Assembly: GCA_021816165.1 (NCBI GenBank)
Contig: JAKAYZ010000072.1
Span: 1 to 7,817, forward strand
Origin: Planctomycetota bacterium
Lineage (GTDB): Bacteria; Planctomycetota; Phycisphaerae; WQYP01
Reading direction: 5' to 3'
Length of the DNA: 7,817 nt
A program made the translations under genes and the position numbers. The first letter of the stretch is position 1. Each line of letters begins with the position of its first letter. This document shows, in pieces, positions 1 to 7,204 of this stretch. A model generated the notes under the pieces. It searched no databases. It saw only the letters and a program-made list of their open reading frames with translations, and had not been told where the DNA came from.

Positions 1-147
1 CCCGGAATTGATCCATCCGCGCCGATGCCGACTATTGATGTTCGGCCTGTGCGGCGGGCTGTGCAGGATGTATTGGATTCGCTGCGGCTTGCACCCGAGA
101 GCCACGTCGGTGCAACTTCCAAAGTGCGGACGGTAAAGGGGAACTGA
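1..147 (+). CDS. C-terminal end of an unrecognised protein (partial)
   Basis: An open frame enters from the left edge in frame 1 and ends with TGA at 145-147, giving 48 residues. The peptide has a run that reads like an amphipathic helix (residues about 15-30, VRRAVQDVLDSLRL) followed by a short basic tail ending in KGN. No domain or motif identifies it. A second plus-strand frame is also open over most of this stretch, and frame 1 is open on the minus strand too, so the reading frame itself is uncertain. I prefer frame 1 because its composition looks protein-like and its stop falls just before the convergent galM stop. It would end 37 bases from the end of galM, tail to tail. Function unknown. 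Confidence 0.4.
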   Translation, partial: PGIDPSAPMPTIDVRPVRRAVQDVLDSLRLAPESHVGATSKVRTVKGN

Positions 148-184
148 CCCTTGGCATGGGGTATTGATTGCTGGCCAGCGCGGT

Positions 185-1228
185 TCAGTCGCACCCCAGG
201 TGATACTCAATGATGTGCCGATAGGGGGTGGACGGTTCAACAATAATGGACGGAAAATGGGCGTGGTGAACGGCATCGGGAAAGTGCTGCGTCTCCAGGC
301 AAAAACCACCATGCTTTACGTAGCGTCCGCCCGCTCCGCTTACGCTGCCGTCAAGAAAATTGCCCGTATATAACTGCACACCCGGTTGGGTGGTGTACAC
401 GCTTAGCGTGCGTCCGCTGGCGGGTTCCCGTGCCTTTGCCGCCAGGCGCAGGCCGCGGGCATCAAACCGGCTGGTTAATACATAATTATGGTCATATCCG
501 GGGCTTACGCCCGCCATATCCCTGCCGATGGCTTTGGGCTTTCTGAAGTCCAGCGGTGTGTGGGCCACCGAGCAAATCTCGCCAGTTGGTATCAGCGCCG
601 CATCGACCGGGGTGTAAAAATCGGCGGGTATGCATAATTCATGTGCCAAAATATCGCCGTGGCCAGCACCGCGAAGATTAAAATAGGTGTGATTGGTGAG
701 GTTTATGGGGGTCGGGGCATCCACCGTTGCGGACATGTCAAGCCGAACGACGCCATGCTCGTCGAGAGTGTATAAGGCTTTAAAATCAGCGGAACCGGGA
801 AAGCCACCCTCGCCATCCAGGCTTCGGCAGGTAAATTCCACCCCTGCCGATTCCTGATGTTCAACGGCACTGGCCTGCCACAACCGTCGACCCAGGCCGT
901 GTTTTCCGCCGTGGAGAGAGTTGGGGCCATCGTTGGCCTCCAGATGATAAATGTTGCTACCGAGTTCAAACTTGGCCCCGGCGATTCGATTGGCGACACG
1001 ACCCACCATGCATCCAAAGTGTGGATGCGGGGCGATATAGTCCGCCAAGGATGTGAATCCCAGCACCACGTCCGCCACATTTCCCGCCTTGTCGGGAACC
1101 ATCAGTTCCGTGATGGTGGCACCAAGGGCGCACAGCTTCATTTCAACGCCCTTCTTGTTGCGAACAGTAAACCGCTTGACCGGCGTTCCGTCCGGCATCA
1201 AACCAAAAGATTCGCTGGATAATTTCAA
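185..1228 (-). CDS. galM: aldose 1-epimerase (galactose mutarotase)
   Basis: This enzyme interconverts the alpha and beta anomers of aldohexoses such as galactose and glucose, feeding the Leloir pathway and sugar uptake. At 347 residues it has the normal full length of the family. Visible family signatures are GRVANRIA (R81), NSLHGG (H106), the central NLTNHTYFNL (H180, matching the catalytic acid histidine), GYDHNYV (D246) and LETQHFPDA (E312, matching the catalytic base). All the key residues are therefore present. No signal peptide is seen, so it should act in the cytoplasm, although some relatives are secreted. The start is a TTG at 1228-1226, chosen because a strong Shine-Dalgarno lies just before it; the first in-frame ATG is codon 11 and lacks such a site. 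The gene is divergent from the glycan cluster and is probably a separate unit. Its specific sugar cannot be read from the sequence, so galM here means the family. Confidence 0.93.
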   Translation of the reverse strand: MKLSSESFGLMPDGTPVKRFTVRNKKGVEMKLCALGATITELMVPDKAGNVADVVLGFTSLADYIAPHPHFGCMVGRVANRIAGAKFELGSNIYHLEANDGPNSLHGGKHGLGRRLWQASAVEHQESAGVEFTCRSLDGEGGFPGSADFKALYTLDEHGVVRLDMSATVDAPTPINLTNHTYFNLRGAGHGDILAHELCIPADFYTPVDAALIPTGEICSVAHTPLDFRKPKAIGRDMAGVSPGYDHNYVLTSRFDARGLRLAAKAREPASGRTLSVYTTQPGVQLYTGNFLDGSVSGAGGRYVKHGGFCLETQHFPDAVHHAHFPSIIVEPSTPYRHIIEYHLGCD

Positions 1229-1232
1229 AATT

Positions 1233-1239
1233 CACCTCC
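1233..1239 (-). promoter_or_regulatory. Shine-Dalgarno site of galM deciding a TTG start
   Basis: Read on the minus strand, this is GGAGGTG followed by AATT and then TTG AAA. It is a near-perfect anti-16S match at ordinary spacing and fixes the TTG at 1228 as the start rather than the ATG ten codons further in. It is the strongest ribosome binding site in the window. Confidence 0.75.
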
Positions 1240-1321
1240 GACCGCGAAAAACCGGATTTACTTCCCAAACACGGCATGGCCGCCGACACACTTCAGCAAA
1301 GCCCGGCCCGAAGGGCAATCC

Positions 1322-1340
1322 TAACGCCGCGATGGCGTTA
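1322..1340. repeat. short perfect inverted repeat (7-bp arms, 5-base loop)
   Basis: Arms TAACGCC and GGCGTTA flank the loop GCGAT. It lies about 95-110 bases upstream of the galM start. No T-run follows on either strand, so it does not look like an intrinsic terminator. It could be an operator for a dimeric regulator or an RNA hairpin in a galM leader, but a 7-bp match in a GC-rich region may be chance. Confidence 0.4.
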
Positions 1341-1448
1341 CGTCACCCCACCGTAAGGCCCAACCCTGCACCATCGACCACTTCCATCAGCCGATGTCGC
1401 CGACGATAGCGGCTAACTTATCGCCCGGAAGTGGGTCAGTTAGGTTTG

Positions 1449-1465
1449 GCCTCACAGTTTGAGGC
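1449..1465. repeat. short perfect inverted repeat (6-bp arms, 5-base loop)
   Basis: Arms GCCTCA and TGAGGC flank the loop CAGTT, near the middle of the divergent intergenic region and about 175 bases before the fusion gene. It has operator-like dyad symmetry with an odd-length centre and no T-run beside it. Only one copy is seen, so a regulatory role is speculative. Confidence 0.35.
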
Positions 1466-1639
1466 GTTAAGGAATTTGCCGAAGCCGTAGGCCGATTGCG
1501 AGGGTAGGCATCGTATATTCGTATGTGCGTAATTTAGAAGATATCAACCGATGATGAACGCCCTTTTGGGTTGGGTACAGTAAAATAGGAATGTCGAACG
1601 TATTTTTTTAGGGCTGTGGGAAAACTGGAATAAGTATCG

Positions 1640-4183
1640 ATGGCGCAAACATATCAGTACACGATTACAGCATCCGATCGCCCCCACATGCGGGTGGGGG
1701 CGGATGCCCGCCTGACGGTCCGTGGAAAATTCTTCTACCGTGGAGATGAACGCTTTACCATCAAGGGCGTAACCTACGGCCCCTTTTCTCCGGAACCCGA
1801 CGGTTGCGAATACCACACGCCCGAACAGGTGGATGCAGATTTTGCCCTGATGCAGGAGCGGGGATTTAATGCCGTGCGCGTCTACACGGTACCGCCGCGC
1901 TGGCTTCTGGATATTGCCTCCGCCCACGGGCTTTCTGTACTCATCGGTTTACCCTGGGAGCAGCACGCGGGCTTTCTGGATACCCCGGCCGTACGCCAGG
2001 CAATCATTAGCAGAGCTGTCGAGAATGCGAAGTCCTGCGCCGGTCATCCCGCGTTATTTGGCTTTACGCTTGGTAATGAGATACCCGCATCCATGGTGCG
2101 GTGGTATGGATACCGTCGGGTAGAACGGTTCCTCAGGCGGATGTTCTGCGCTGTGAAGCAGGCGGTGCCCGAAGCGCTGATTACCTATGTTAATTATCCA
2201 ACCACGGAATATTTATACCTTCCATTTCTCGATTTTATGGCGATGAATGTCTATCTCGAGTCGGATGTTAAACTTTCACGCTACTTCAGCCGCCTGCACA
2301 ATATCGCGGGCGATAAGCCACTGCTGCTCGCCGAGTTGGGAGTTGACAGTCGGTCTAAAGGCGAACATCAGCAAGCCTATATGCTTGGGTGGCAGATACG
2401 TTCCACGATGCGTGCCGGGTGTGCCGGGGCTTTTGTTTTTTCATGGACGGATGAATGGTATCGCGGTGGCGCAGAAATCACCGACTGGTGCTTTGGATTG
2501 ACGACCCGTCAGCGCGATCCCAAGCCGGCTCTTTCTGTGGCCGCCGATGCTTTTGCCACCGGTGTGCCAGCGGCTTCTACCAAATACCCGAAAGTGTCGG
2601 TGGTGATTTGCAGCTACAACGGATCGCGTACCATTCGGTTTTGCCTCGACGGCGTGCTTAAATTGCAATATCCCGATTATGAGGTAATTGTGGTGGACGA
2701 TGGCTCAACCGATTCGCTGGCAGCCATCGCAGCCGAGTACCCCGTGCGCCTCATTCGATGCGAGAATCGGGGGCTTAGTAATGCCCGCAATGTTGGTCTC
2801 AACGCCGCCACGGGGAAAGTGATTGCGTATCTTGACGACGACGCCTGTCCCGAACCCGACTGGTTGAACTTCATCGTCGATAAACTTCAGCACGGTGGGT
2901 TTGTGGGAGTGGGGGGGCCAAATATCGCTCCCATTGGTGACGGCGACACAGCCACCGCCGTCGCCCATTCGCCCGGCGGCCCCATACACGTATTGTTAAG
3001 TGATACCATCGCCGAACATATCCCCGGCTGCAACATGGCGTTTATCACGGAGGCCTTACGTATCATCGGCGGTTTTGATGCGCAGTTTCGTATTGCCGGT
3101 GACGACGTGGACGTTTGCTGGCGCTTGCAGGCCCGCGGCTGGCGGCTGGGCTTTGCACCGGCGGCTGTGGTATGGCATAAACGCCGAAATTCGCTCCGAG
3201 CCTACTGGCGACAGCAACTCAATTACGGCAAGGCCGAGGCATTACTGGAGCGAAAGTGGCCTGAAAAATACAATTCCTTCGGCCATATCGCGTGGCGTGG
3301 GAGGCTTTATGCCGGGGGTTTTCAGCAGTATTTGAATTGGGGACGGCGGCGGATTTATCACGGTGCCTGGGGCAGCGCACTGTTTCAAAGCGTATACCAT
3401 GGGTCGCCGGGGGTGCTTATGTCGCTGGCCATGATGCCGGAATGGTATCTTGGTGTAGTACTCATTTGCCTGCTGCTTTTATCGGGTTTTTACTGGCATC
3501 CATATATCCTGATACCCCTGCTGATTTTGGCGATCGGGGCTACCGTCACCCAAGCCATCATTGGTGCGTATCACAGTCGCTTTGATCAGTTACAGCGAAC
3601 CCGCGGTGAATTGGCCAAACTTCGGCTGCTGACCATGTGGTGCCATCTGATGCAGCCGGTTGCCCGGCTTAAGGGCCGCATTACCTACGTGCTTACGCCT
3701 TGGCGCATGCGGCTGTGGGGTGGACTGCGGCTGCCGATGCCACGCCAATGGCGGCTCTGGAGTGAACATTGGCGCACCGTCGATGAACGGCTTTCGGCTT
3801 TGGAACGCACCATCAAAATGCAGAAAATATGCGTATGGCGGGGTGGCGACTTTGACGCCTGGGATTTGACCCTCCGCGGAGGTGCTTTCGGTGCTGTCCG
3901 GCTGCGCATGGGGATCGAAGAGCATGGTGCGGGTAAGCAGTTGGTGCGTATATCGGCCAAGCCGGTCTTTCCAATCGTGTGGGTTATTGTTTTAACCGGG
4001 CTGCTTTCAATGAGTGCGGTGGATGTGGCGTACCGCGGTCTGCTTGCGGCAGTCCCCACACTGCTTCTGGCTGCATTGGTGTCATTGCGCCTGGTGGTGG
4101 ACACCGGTGCCGCCATGGCGGTGGTTGAGAAAGCCCTGGCCTTCACCGCCGAAGGGGAATCTCTGATCAAGGGACGGCGATGA
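1640..4183 (+). CDS. fusion of a glycosidase-like TIM-barrel domain and a family 2 glycosyltransferase, membrane-anchored
   Basis: This 847-residue protein has three parts. Residues about 24-300 resemble a clan-A glycoside hydrolase (GH2/GH5-type barrel): the opening RFTIKGVTYGPF, a GNEIPA motif with putative acid/base E147, and LLAELGVD with putative nucleophile E232. Residues about 317-545 are a GT2 domain with the GT-A fold: VSVVICSYN at the start, VVDDGSTD, a DXD-like LDDDACP (D399-D401), and GGFD...GDDVDVCWRL with the likely base in D488-D489. The rest has about four hydrophobic spans (near 591-618, 620-643, 776-794 and 798-820). Between them lies a tryptophan- and arginine-rich stretch with a short heptad-like helix (about 713-729) and a glycine-rich motif near 740-770. 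No signal peptide is seen, so both catalytic parts should face the cytoplasm. The ATG at 1640 has only a weak Shine-Dalgarno, and M17 at 1688 is an alternative start. The gene overlaps the ABC gene by 4 bases. It probably builds a glycan; donor and product are unknown. Confidence 0.88.
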   Translation: MAQTYQYTITASDRPHMRVGADARLTVRGKFFYRGDERFTIKGVTYGPFSPEPDGCEYHTPEQVDADFALMQERGFNAVRVYTVPPRWLLDIASAHGLSVLIGLPWEQHAGFLDTPAVRQAIISRAVENAKSCAGHPALFGFTLGNEIPASMVRWYGYRRVERFLRRMFCAVKQAVPEALITYVNYPTTEYLYLPFLDFMAMNVYLESDVKLSRYFSRLHNIAGDKPLLLAELGVDSRSKGEHQQAYMLGWQIRSTMRAGCAGAFVFSWTDEWYRGGAEITDWCFGLTTRQRDPKPALSVAADAFATGVPAASTKYPKVSVVICSYNGSRTIRFCLDGVLKLQYPDYEVIVVDDGSTDSLAAIAAEYPVRLIRCENRGLSNARNVGLNAATGKVIAYLDDDACPEPDWLNFIVDKLQHGGFVGVGGPNIAPIGDGDTATAVAHSPGGPIHVLLSDTIAEHIPGCNMAFITEALRIIGGFDAQFRIAGDDVDVCWRLQARGWRLGFAPAAVVWHKRRNSLRAYWRQQLNYGKAEALLERKWPEKYNSFGHIAWRGRLYAGGFQQYLNWGRRRIYHGAWGSALFQSVYHGSPGVLMSLAMMPEWYLGVVLICLLLLSGFYWHPYILIPLLILAIGATVTQAIIGAYHSRFDQLQRTRGELAKLRLLTMWCHLMQPVARLKGRITYVLTPWRMRLWGGLRLPMPRQWRLWSEHWRTVDERLSALERTIKMQKICVWRGGDFDAWDLTLRGGAFGAVRLRMGIEEHGAGKQLVRISAKPVFPIVWVIVLTGLLSMSAVDVAYRGLLAAVPTLLLAALVSLRLVVDTGAAMAVVEKALAFTAEGESLIKGRR
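1679..1702 (+). repeat. strong GC-rich hairpin at the start of the fusion gene
   Basis: A perfect 9-bp inverted repeat (arms CGCCCCCAC and GTGGGGGCG) encloses the six-base loop ATGCGG. It sits 40-60 bases after the annotated start, and the loop's ATG is codon 17 of the same reading frame. In mRNA it would form a very stable stem close to the ribosome loading zone. It could slow early translation or hide an alternative start. It may also simply follow from the codons for RPHMRVGA. It is not a terminator, as no T-run follows. Confidence 0.55.
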
Positions 4184-6039
4184 GCACGACATCCGCATCC
4201 GCAACATCGAATCGGCCCCGGGCATTGGTCATTACCCTGCGTCTGCTTGGTTTATGCATGCGCGGCGAGTGGAAACGCACGCTGCTGGGCGGACTTTTGA
4301 TGTTGCTGGGCACCGGTGTGAGCCTGCTGCAACCCTGGCCAATGAAATACATTGTCAATATCGTGGCGGGTAACCGCGTTCCCGGATGGGTCGTTTCCGC
4401 CGCTCGTGACGTTGGCACGGTTGTGCCGATCGGCCACGCCCCCTTGGGGCAGATCACCCTGTTATGCGTTGCCCTGCTGCTAATAAGCCTTTTGAGTGCG
4501 GGTATTACGGTGCTCAGCACATGGATACTCATCGGTGTCGGACTTCGCATGGTGTACGGACTACGATGCCGCGTCTTTGAACATATGCAGAGACTCTCAC
4601 CGGCCTTTCATGACTCGGCCACCGTCGGCGATTCGCTTTACCGCGTCATGTGGGATACCTATGCCATTCAGGCCATATTTAATGAAGGATTAATTCCCGG
4701 CGTTACCGCGGCGGTCACGCTGGCGGGCATTGCGGCCGTTATGATCGGCCAGCAGTGGGTACTCGGTGTGGTGACCTGCATCGTTGGCGCGATTCTGCTG
4801 GTATTTCTTCGCCGTATTGAAAAGCCCACTACCCATCTTTCGCTGCGTGTGCATGAAAATGAAAGTTTGGTCAGCACGCGGGCGGAGCAGACGCTTGCAG
4901 GCATGCGGACTGTGCAGTCGTTTGGCCGCGAAAAACATGAATCCTCCCGCTTTGCCCGGCAGGCGGGGGAAAGCCTGAAATACAATCTGCGCCTTACGAT
5001 CCTGCAAACTGCCGGGCAAAGTGCCGTGGGGGTGTTGTTTGCCCTCGGCACGGTGGCGGTCGTCTGGCTTACCGCCCGGAGTGTCGTCAGTGGCCAGCTT
5101 TCCCCCGGTGATGTGGTGTTGATGGTCGGCTATATTGCCCTGCTCTTCAAGCCGCTTGAGAGTCTCGCCTATACTGCCACATCACTGCAGGGTGCGGCTG
5201 CGGGGGCTCATCGCGTCTTTGAAATTTTAGATCGCCAGCCCGATCCCACCGATAGCCCGGAATCGAAGCCTCTCAACGCCCCGGCGGCGGGGGATATTGA
5301 ATTCCGGCATGTAAGTTTTGCCTACCCGTCACGCCAACCGGTGCTGCATAACATTAATATTAAAATACCGGCCGGAACCTCTCTGGCGGTTGTCGGACCT
5401 TCCGGTGCGGGCAAAAGCACATTGGTGAGCCTGCTGCCCCGATTTTACGATCCTGCCGACGGGGTTGTTCACCTTGATGGTGCGGATATCCGTCAATTGA
5501 CCCTGGCCTCGCTGCGGCAGCAGATAGCTATTGTGCCCCAGGAACCTGTCCTCTTCGATGCCAGCATCCGTGAGAATATCGCCTATTCCAATCCTGCCGC
5601 CGATGACAGCGATATTCGCGCCGCCGCCAAGGCCGCCGGCGCATTGGAATTTATCGATCGCCTGCCGGATGGCATGGATACCATGATTGGTGAGCGGGGA
5701 GTTATGCTTTCCGGCGGTGAGCGACAGCGGCTTTCGTTGGCACGCGCCTTTCTGAAAGATGCCCAGATCATCATCCTCGATGAACCCACCACCGGTCTCG
5801 ATGCCCAGACCGAGGCCGGACTCCTCGTGGCACTTCGACGGCTGATGTTCGGCCGTACCACGATTATTATTTCTCACCAGCTTCATACCGTGGAAATGGT
5901 GGATCAGATCGTAGTGCTTGATCGCGGCCGCGTGGTGGAGTGCGGACAGCATGATGACCTCATGGAAGCACATGGGTTATACAGAAAAATGTATGACCTC
6001 CGCCTGAACACGCACCCGTCGCTCTCCGAGGCGCTATGA
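4180..6039 (+). CDS. ABC exporter, fused membrane and ATPase domains (MsbA/PglK-like)
   Basis: At 619 residues this is a half-transporter of the type that flips lipids, glycolipids or lipid-linked sugars and works as a dimer in the cytoplasmic membrane. The membrane domain (about 35-330) has hydrophobic spans near 35-57, 92-118, 171-190, 194-210, 278-300 and 311-326. The ATPase domain (about 372-605) is complete: Walker A GPSGAGKST (406-414), Q-loop Q454 in VPQEPVLFD, signature LSGGERQR (510-517), Walker B IIILDEP with E535, D-loop GLDAQT, and switch H566 in ISHQLHT. All catalytic residues are present, so it should be active. The start ATG at 4180 overlaps the previous stop (ATGA) and has AAGGGA five bases upstream. 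It is not the Wzm/Wzt type of polysaccharide exporter, where the two domains are separate proteins. From its position it probably moves the glycan or glycolipid made by the neighbouring enzymes. Multidrug export is possible but fits the context less well. Confidence 0.92.
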   Translation: MSTTSASATSNRPRALVITLRLLGLCMRGEWKRTLLGGLLMLLGTGVSLLQPWPMKYIVNIVAGNRVPGWVVSAARDVGTVVPIGHAPLGQITLLCVALLLISLLSAGITVLSTWILIGVGLRMVYGLRCRVFEHMQRLSPAFHDSATVGDSLYRVMWDTYAIQAIFNEGLIPGVTAAVTLAGIAAVMIGQQWVLGVVTCIVGAILLVFLRRIEKPTTHLSLRVHENESLVSTRAEQTLAGMRTVQSFGREKHESSRFARQAGESLKYNLRLTILQTAGQSAVGVLFALGTVAVVWLTARSVVSGQLSPGDVVLMVGYIALLFKPLESLAYTATSLQGAAAGAHRVFEILDRQPDPTDSPESKPLNAPAAGDIEFRHVSFAYPSRQPVLHNINIKIPAGTSLAVVGPSGAGKSTLVSLLPRFYDPADGVVHLDGADIRQLTLASLRQQIAIVPQEPVLFDASIRENIAYSNPAADDSDIRAAAKAAGALEFIDRLPDGMDTMIGERGVMLSGGERQRLSLARAFLKDAQIIILDEPTTGLDAQTEAGLLVALRRLMFGRTTIIISHQLHTVEMVDQIVVLDRGRVVECGQHDDLMEAHGLYRKMYDLRLNTHPSLSEAL

Positions 6040-6605
6040 CGCGCAGCGACCCAAATATATGCTGGGACAGCGGGCCCCTCCCATCAACCGTTCGCGTGGG
6101 AACCAATACCCGCATTAATGGCCAGCATGCCTTTCGGCGTATCCGTGCCTCGGCATCGGACGCCTTGATCGTTGGCTCCAACACCACGATTGATGGTGTA
6201 CAGTTTTCCATCGGTCCGGACGCCCGGGTGTCTATCGGCGATTACTGCTGCTTCACGGCCGCCGTCATTATGAGCGAATGCCGCATATCGATCGGCAATT
6301 ATGTATTAATCGGGTTCAACGCCGTCATCGCCGATTCTGACTTTCATCCACTTGATCCTGCCGCCCGGATCGCCGATGCCATGGCTTGTTCACCGGCGGG
6401 CGGGGGGATGGTCCGTCCCAAGGTGGCCGCCGCACCGGTGGTGGTGGAAGATGACGTCTGGATCGGCCCCGGGGCTGTGATCTTCAAAGGGGTGCACATT
6501 GGGCGTGGGGCGTGGATCGCTCCCGGCAGCATGGTGACGCGCAGTGTCCCCGCCGGAACGTGCGTGGGGGGTAACCCTGCACGGCCTATGGAGAGACCGG
6601 ACTGA
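6036..6605 (+). CDS. hexapeptide-repeat (left-handed beta-helix) acyltransferase 1
   Basis: This 189-residue protein has the features of the LbH acetyltransferase family (WcaF/NodL/maltose O-acetyltransferase type), which acylate sugars with acetyl-CoA or a related donor. Hexad-like turns are visible at about 44-95 (IGPDARVSIGDY, RISIGNYVLIG) and again at 135-180 (VVVEDDVWIGPGAVIFKGVHIG). The family ending VPAGTCVGGNPAR is intact. The loop DSDFHPLD carries H104, in the place of the catalytic histidine of this family (usually written DxxH). The start ATG at 6036 overlaps the ABC stop by four bases, with GAGG four bases upstream. No signal peptide or membrane span is seen, so it should be cytoplasmic. 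It probably decorates a sugar of the locus product before export. The acceptor, and whether the group added is acetyl, cannot be told. Confidence 0.85.
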   Translation: MTRSDPNICWDSGPLPSTVRVGTNTRINGQHAFRRIRASASDALIVGSNTTIDGVQFSIGPDARVSIGDYCCFTAAVIMSECRISIGNYVLIGFNAVIADSDFHPLDPAARIADAMACSPAGGGMVRPKVAAAPVVVEDDVWIGPGAVIFKGVHIGRGAWIAPGSMVTRSVPAGTCVGGNPARPMERPD

Positions 6606-7204
6606 TGCGACGCATTGAAGGTGACTGGTTTCCCGGGGGCATTCCCGATAATGTGGAGGTTCAAGAAGGGGCGTATATTGAGACCGCCAGCAGCTTTTCC
6701 CGTTTCCGCTCGCTACGCCCATCTGCCGTTCGTATGGGTAAAAATTCCTCGGCATATGCCGGTTGCATGTTCGATCTGGGGCCCGATGCGGAGTTGGATG
6801 TTGGCCCGTGGACGCTGTTCAACGGTTTGTGGGTGATTGCCGATGCCAAGGTTTCAATTGGTGCCTTTGGACTGATCTCATGGAATGTGGTGGTGATGGA
6901 TTGCTACCGGGTGGTACACGATATCGACGCTCGCCGACGCCAGCTCGAGGCGTTTGCCGCATCGCGTGACTTAAATCTCCTCAGCCGCCATTCGGCCTCC
7001 GATGCGCCCCGCCCCGTCGTCATTGAGGATAATGTGTGGATCGGCTTCGATTGCTGCATTCTGCCTGGTGTACGCATCGGCTCCGGCAGTGTGGTCGGAG
7101 CCCGATCGGTGGTTGCCACCGATGTACCCGCGAATTGCCTTGCCGCCGGCAATCCGGCCCGTGTCGTACGCAATCTTGGCGCTGAGGAACGGCAACATGG
7201 ATGA
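6605..7204 (+). CDS. hexapeptide-repeat (left-handed beta-helix) acyltransferase 2
   Basis: This 199-residue protein is a second LbH acyltransferase, immediately after and related to the first. Helix turns appear at about 57-95 (DLGPDAELDVGPWTLFNG, AKVSIGAFGLIS) and 137-185 (VVIEDNVWIGFDCCILPGVRIG), with the family ending VPANCLAAGNPARVV. The putative catalytic histidine is H105 in MDCYRVVHD. After it comes an extended arginine-rich loop (about 106-135) that the neighbour lacks in this form, which suggests a different acceptor. The overall match between the two proteins looks modest, so this is an old duplication or two separate recruitments, not a recent tandem copy. The start ATG at 6605 shares one base with the upstream stop (TGATG), and GGAGA lies ten bases before it. 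Cytoplasmic, with no signal peptide. The substrate is unknown. Confidence 0.83.
   Translation: MRRIEGDWFPGGIPDNVEVQEGAYIETASSFSRFRSLRPSAVRMGKNSSAYAGCMFDLGPDAELDVGPWTLFNGLWVIADAKVSIGAFGLISWNVVVMDCYRVVHDIDARRRQLEAFAASRDLNLLSRHSASDAPRPVVIEDNVWIGFDCCILPGVRIGSGSVVGARSVVATDVPANCLAAGNPARVVRNLGAEERQHG

Larger units (their letters stand above)
1229..1639. other. 411-base divergent intergenic region
   Basis: This is the only long non-coding stretch in the window. It lies between the starts of galM (minus) and the GH-GT2 fusion gene (plus) and must carry the upstream control regions of both. It contains two short perfect inverted repeats (1322-1340 and 1449-1465), a run of seven T at 1603-1609, and a more AT-rich part from about 1510 to 1640. 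I looked for -35/-10 pairs on both strands. TAAAAT at 1581-1586 is a possible -10 for the plus strand but has no -35 at proper spacing, and TTGCGA at 1496-1501 lacks a matching -10. No promoter is claimed. No tRNA, recognisable small RNA or riboswitch is seen, and short open frames here have no good start. Confidence 0.7.

Noticed and set aside
148..184. A possible bidirectional terminator between the convergent genes, including the palindrome GCTGGCCAGC at 170-179.
   Set aside because: The palindrome has no loop and no T-run on either side, so it lacks terminator form.
857..1409. Two overlapping plus-strand open frames opposite galM, one running into the intergenic region.
   Set aside because: Neither has a protein-like composition or a family motif, and the galM frame on the other strand is complete.
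1387..1533. A 48-codon minus-strand open frame in the intergenic region whose last residues (DPLPGDKLAAIVGDIG) look protein-like.
   Set aside because: It has no ATG or TTG start and only one late GTG, no ribosome binding site, and an in-frame stop just upstream. It could be a gene remnant, but nothing supports that.
1603..1609. A run of seven T that might mark an intrinsic terminator.
   Set aside because: The sequence just before it forms no GC-rich hairpin (only a 3-bp CCC/GGG pairing further upstream), and it sits directly before a gene start.
1544..1927. A 127-codon minus-strand open frame overlapping the start of the fusion gene.
   Set aside because: Most of it is antisense to the conserved glycosidase-like domain, and the peptide has no recognisable features.
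3685..4170. A 161-codon minus-strand open frame.
   Set aside because: It is antisense to the C-terminal part of the fusion protein, and its Ser/Arg/Thr-rich composition is typical of a shadow frame in GC-rich DNA.
5329..5973. A 214-codon open frame on the minus strand.
   Set aside because: It lies wholly inside the ABC ATPase domain, whose plus-strand frame has every expected motif. Its own peptide has no recognisable domain.
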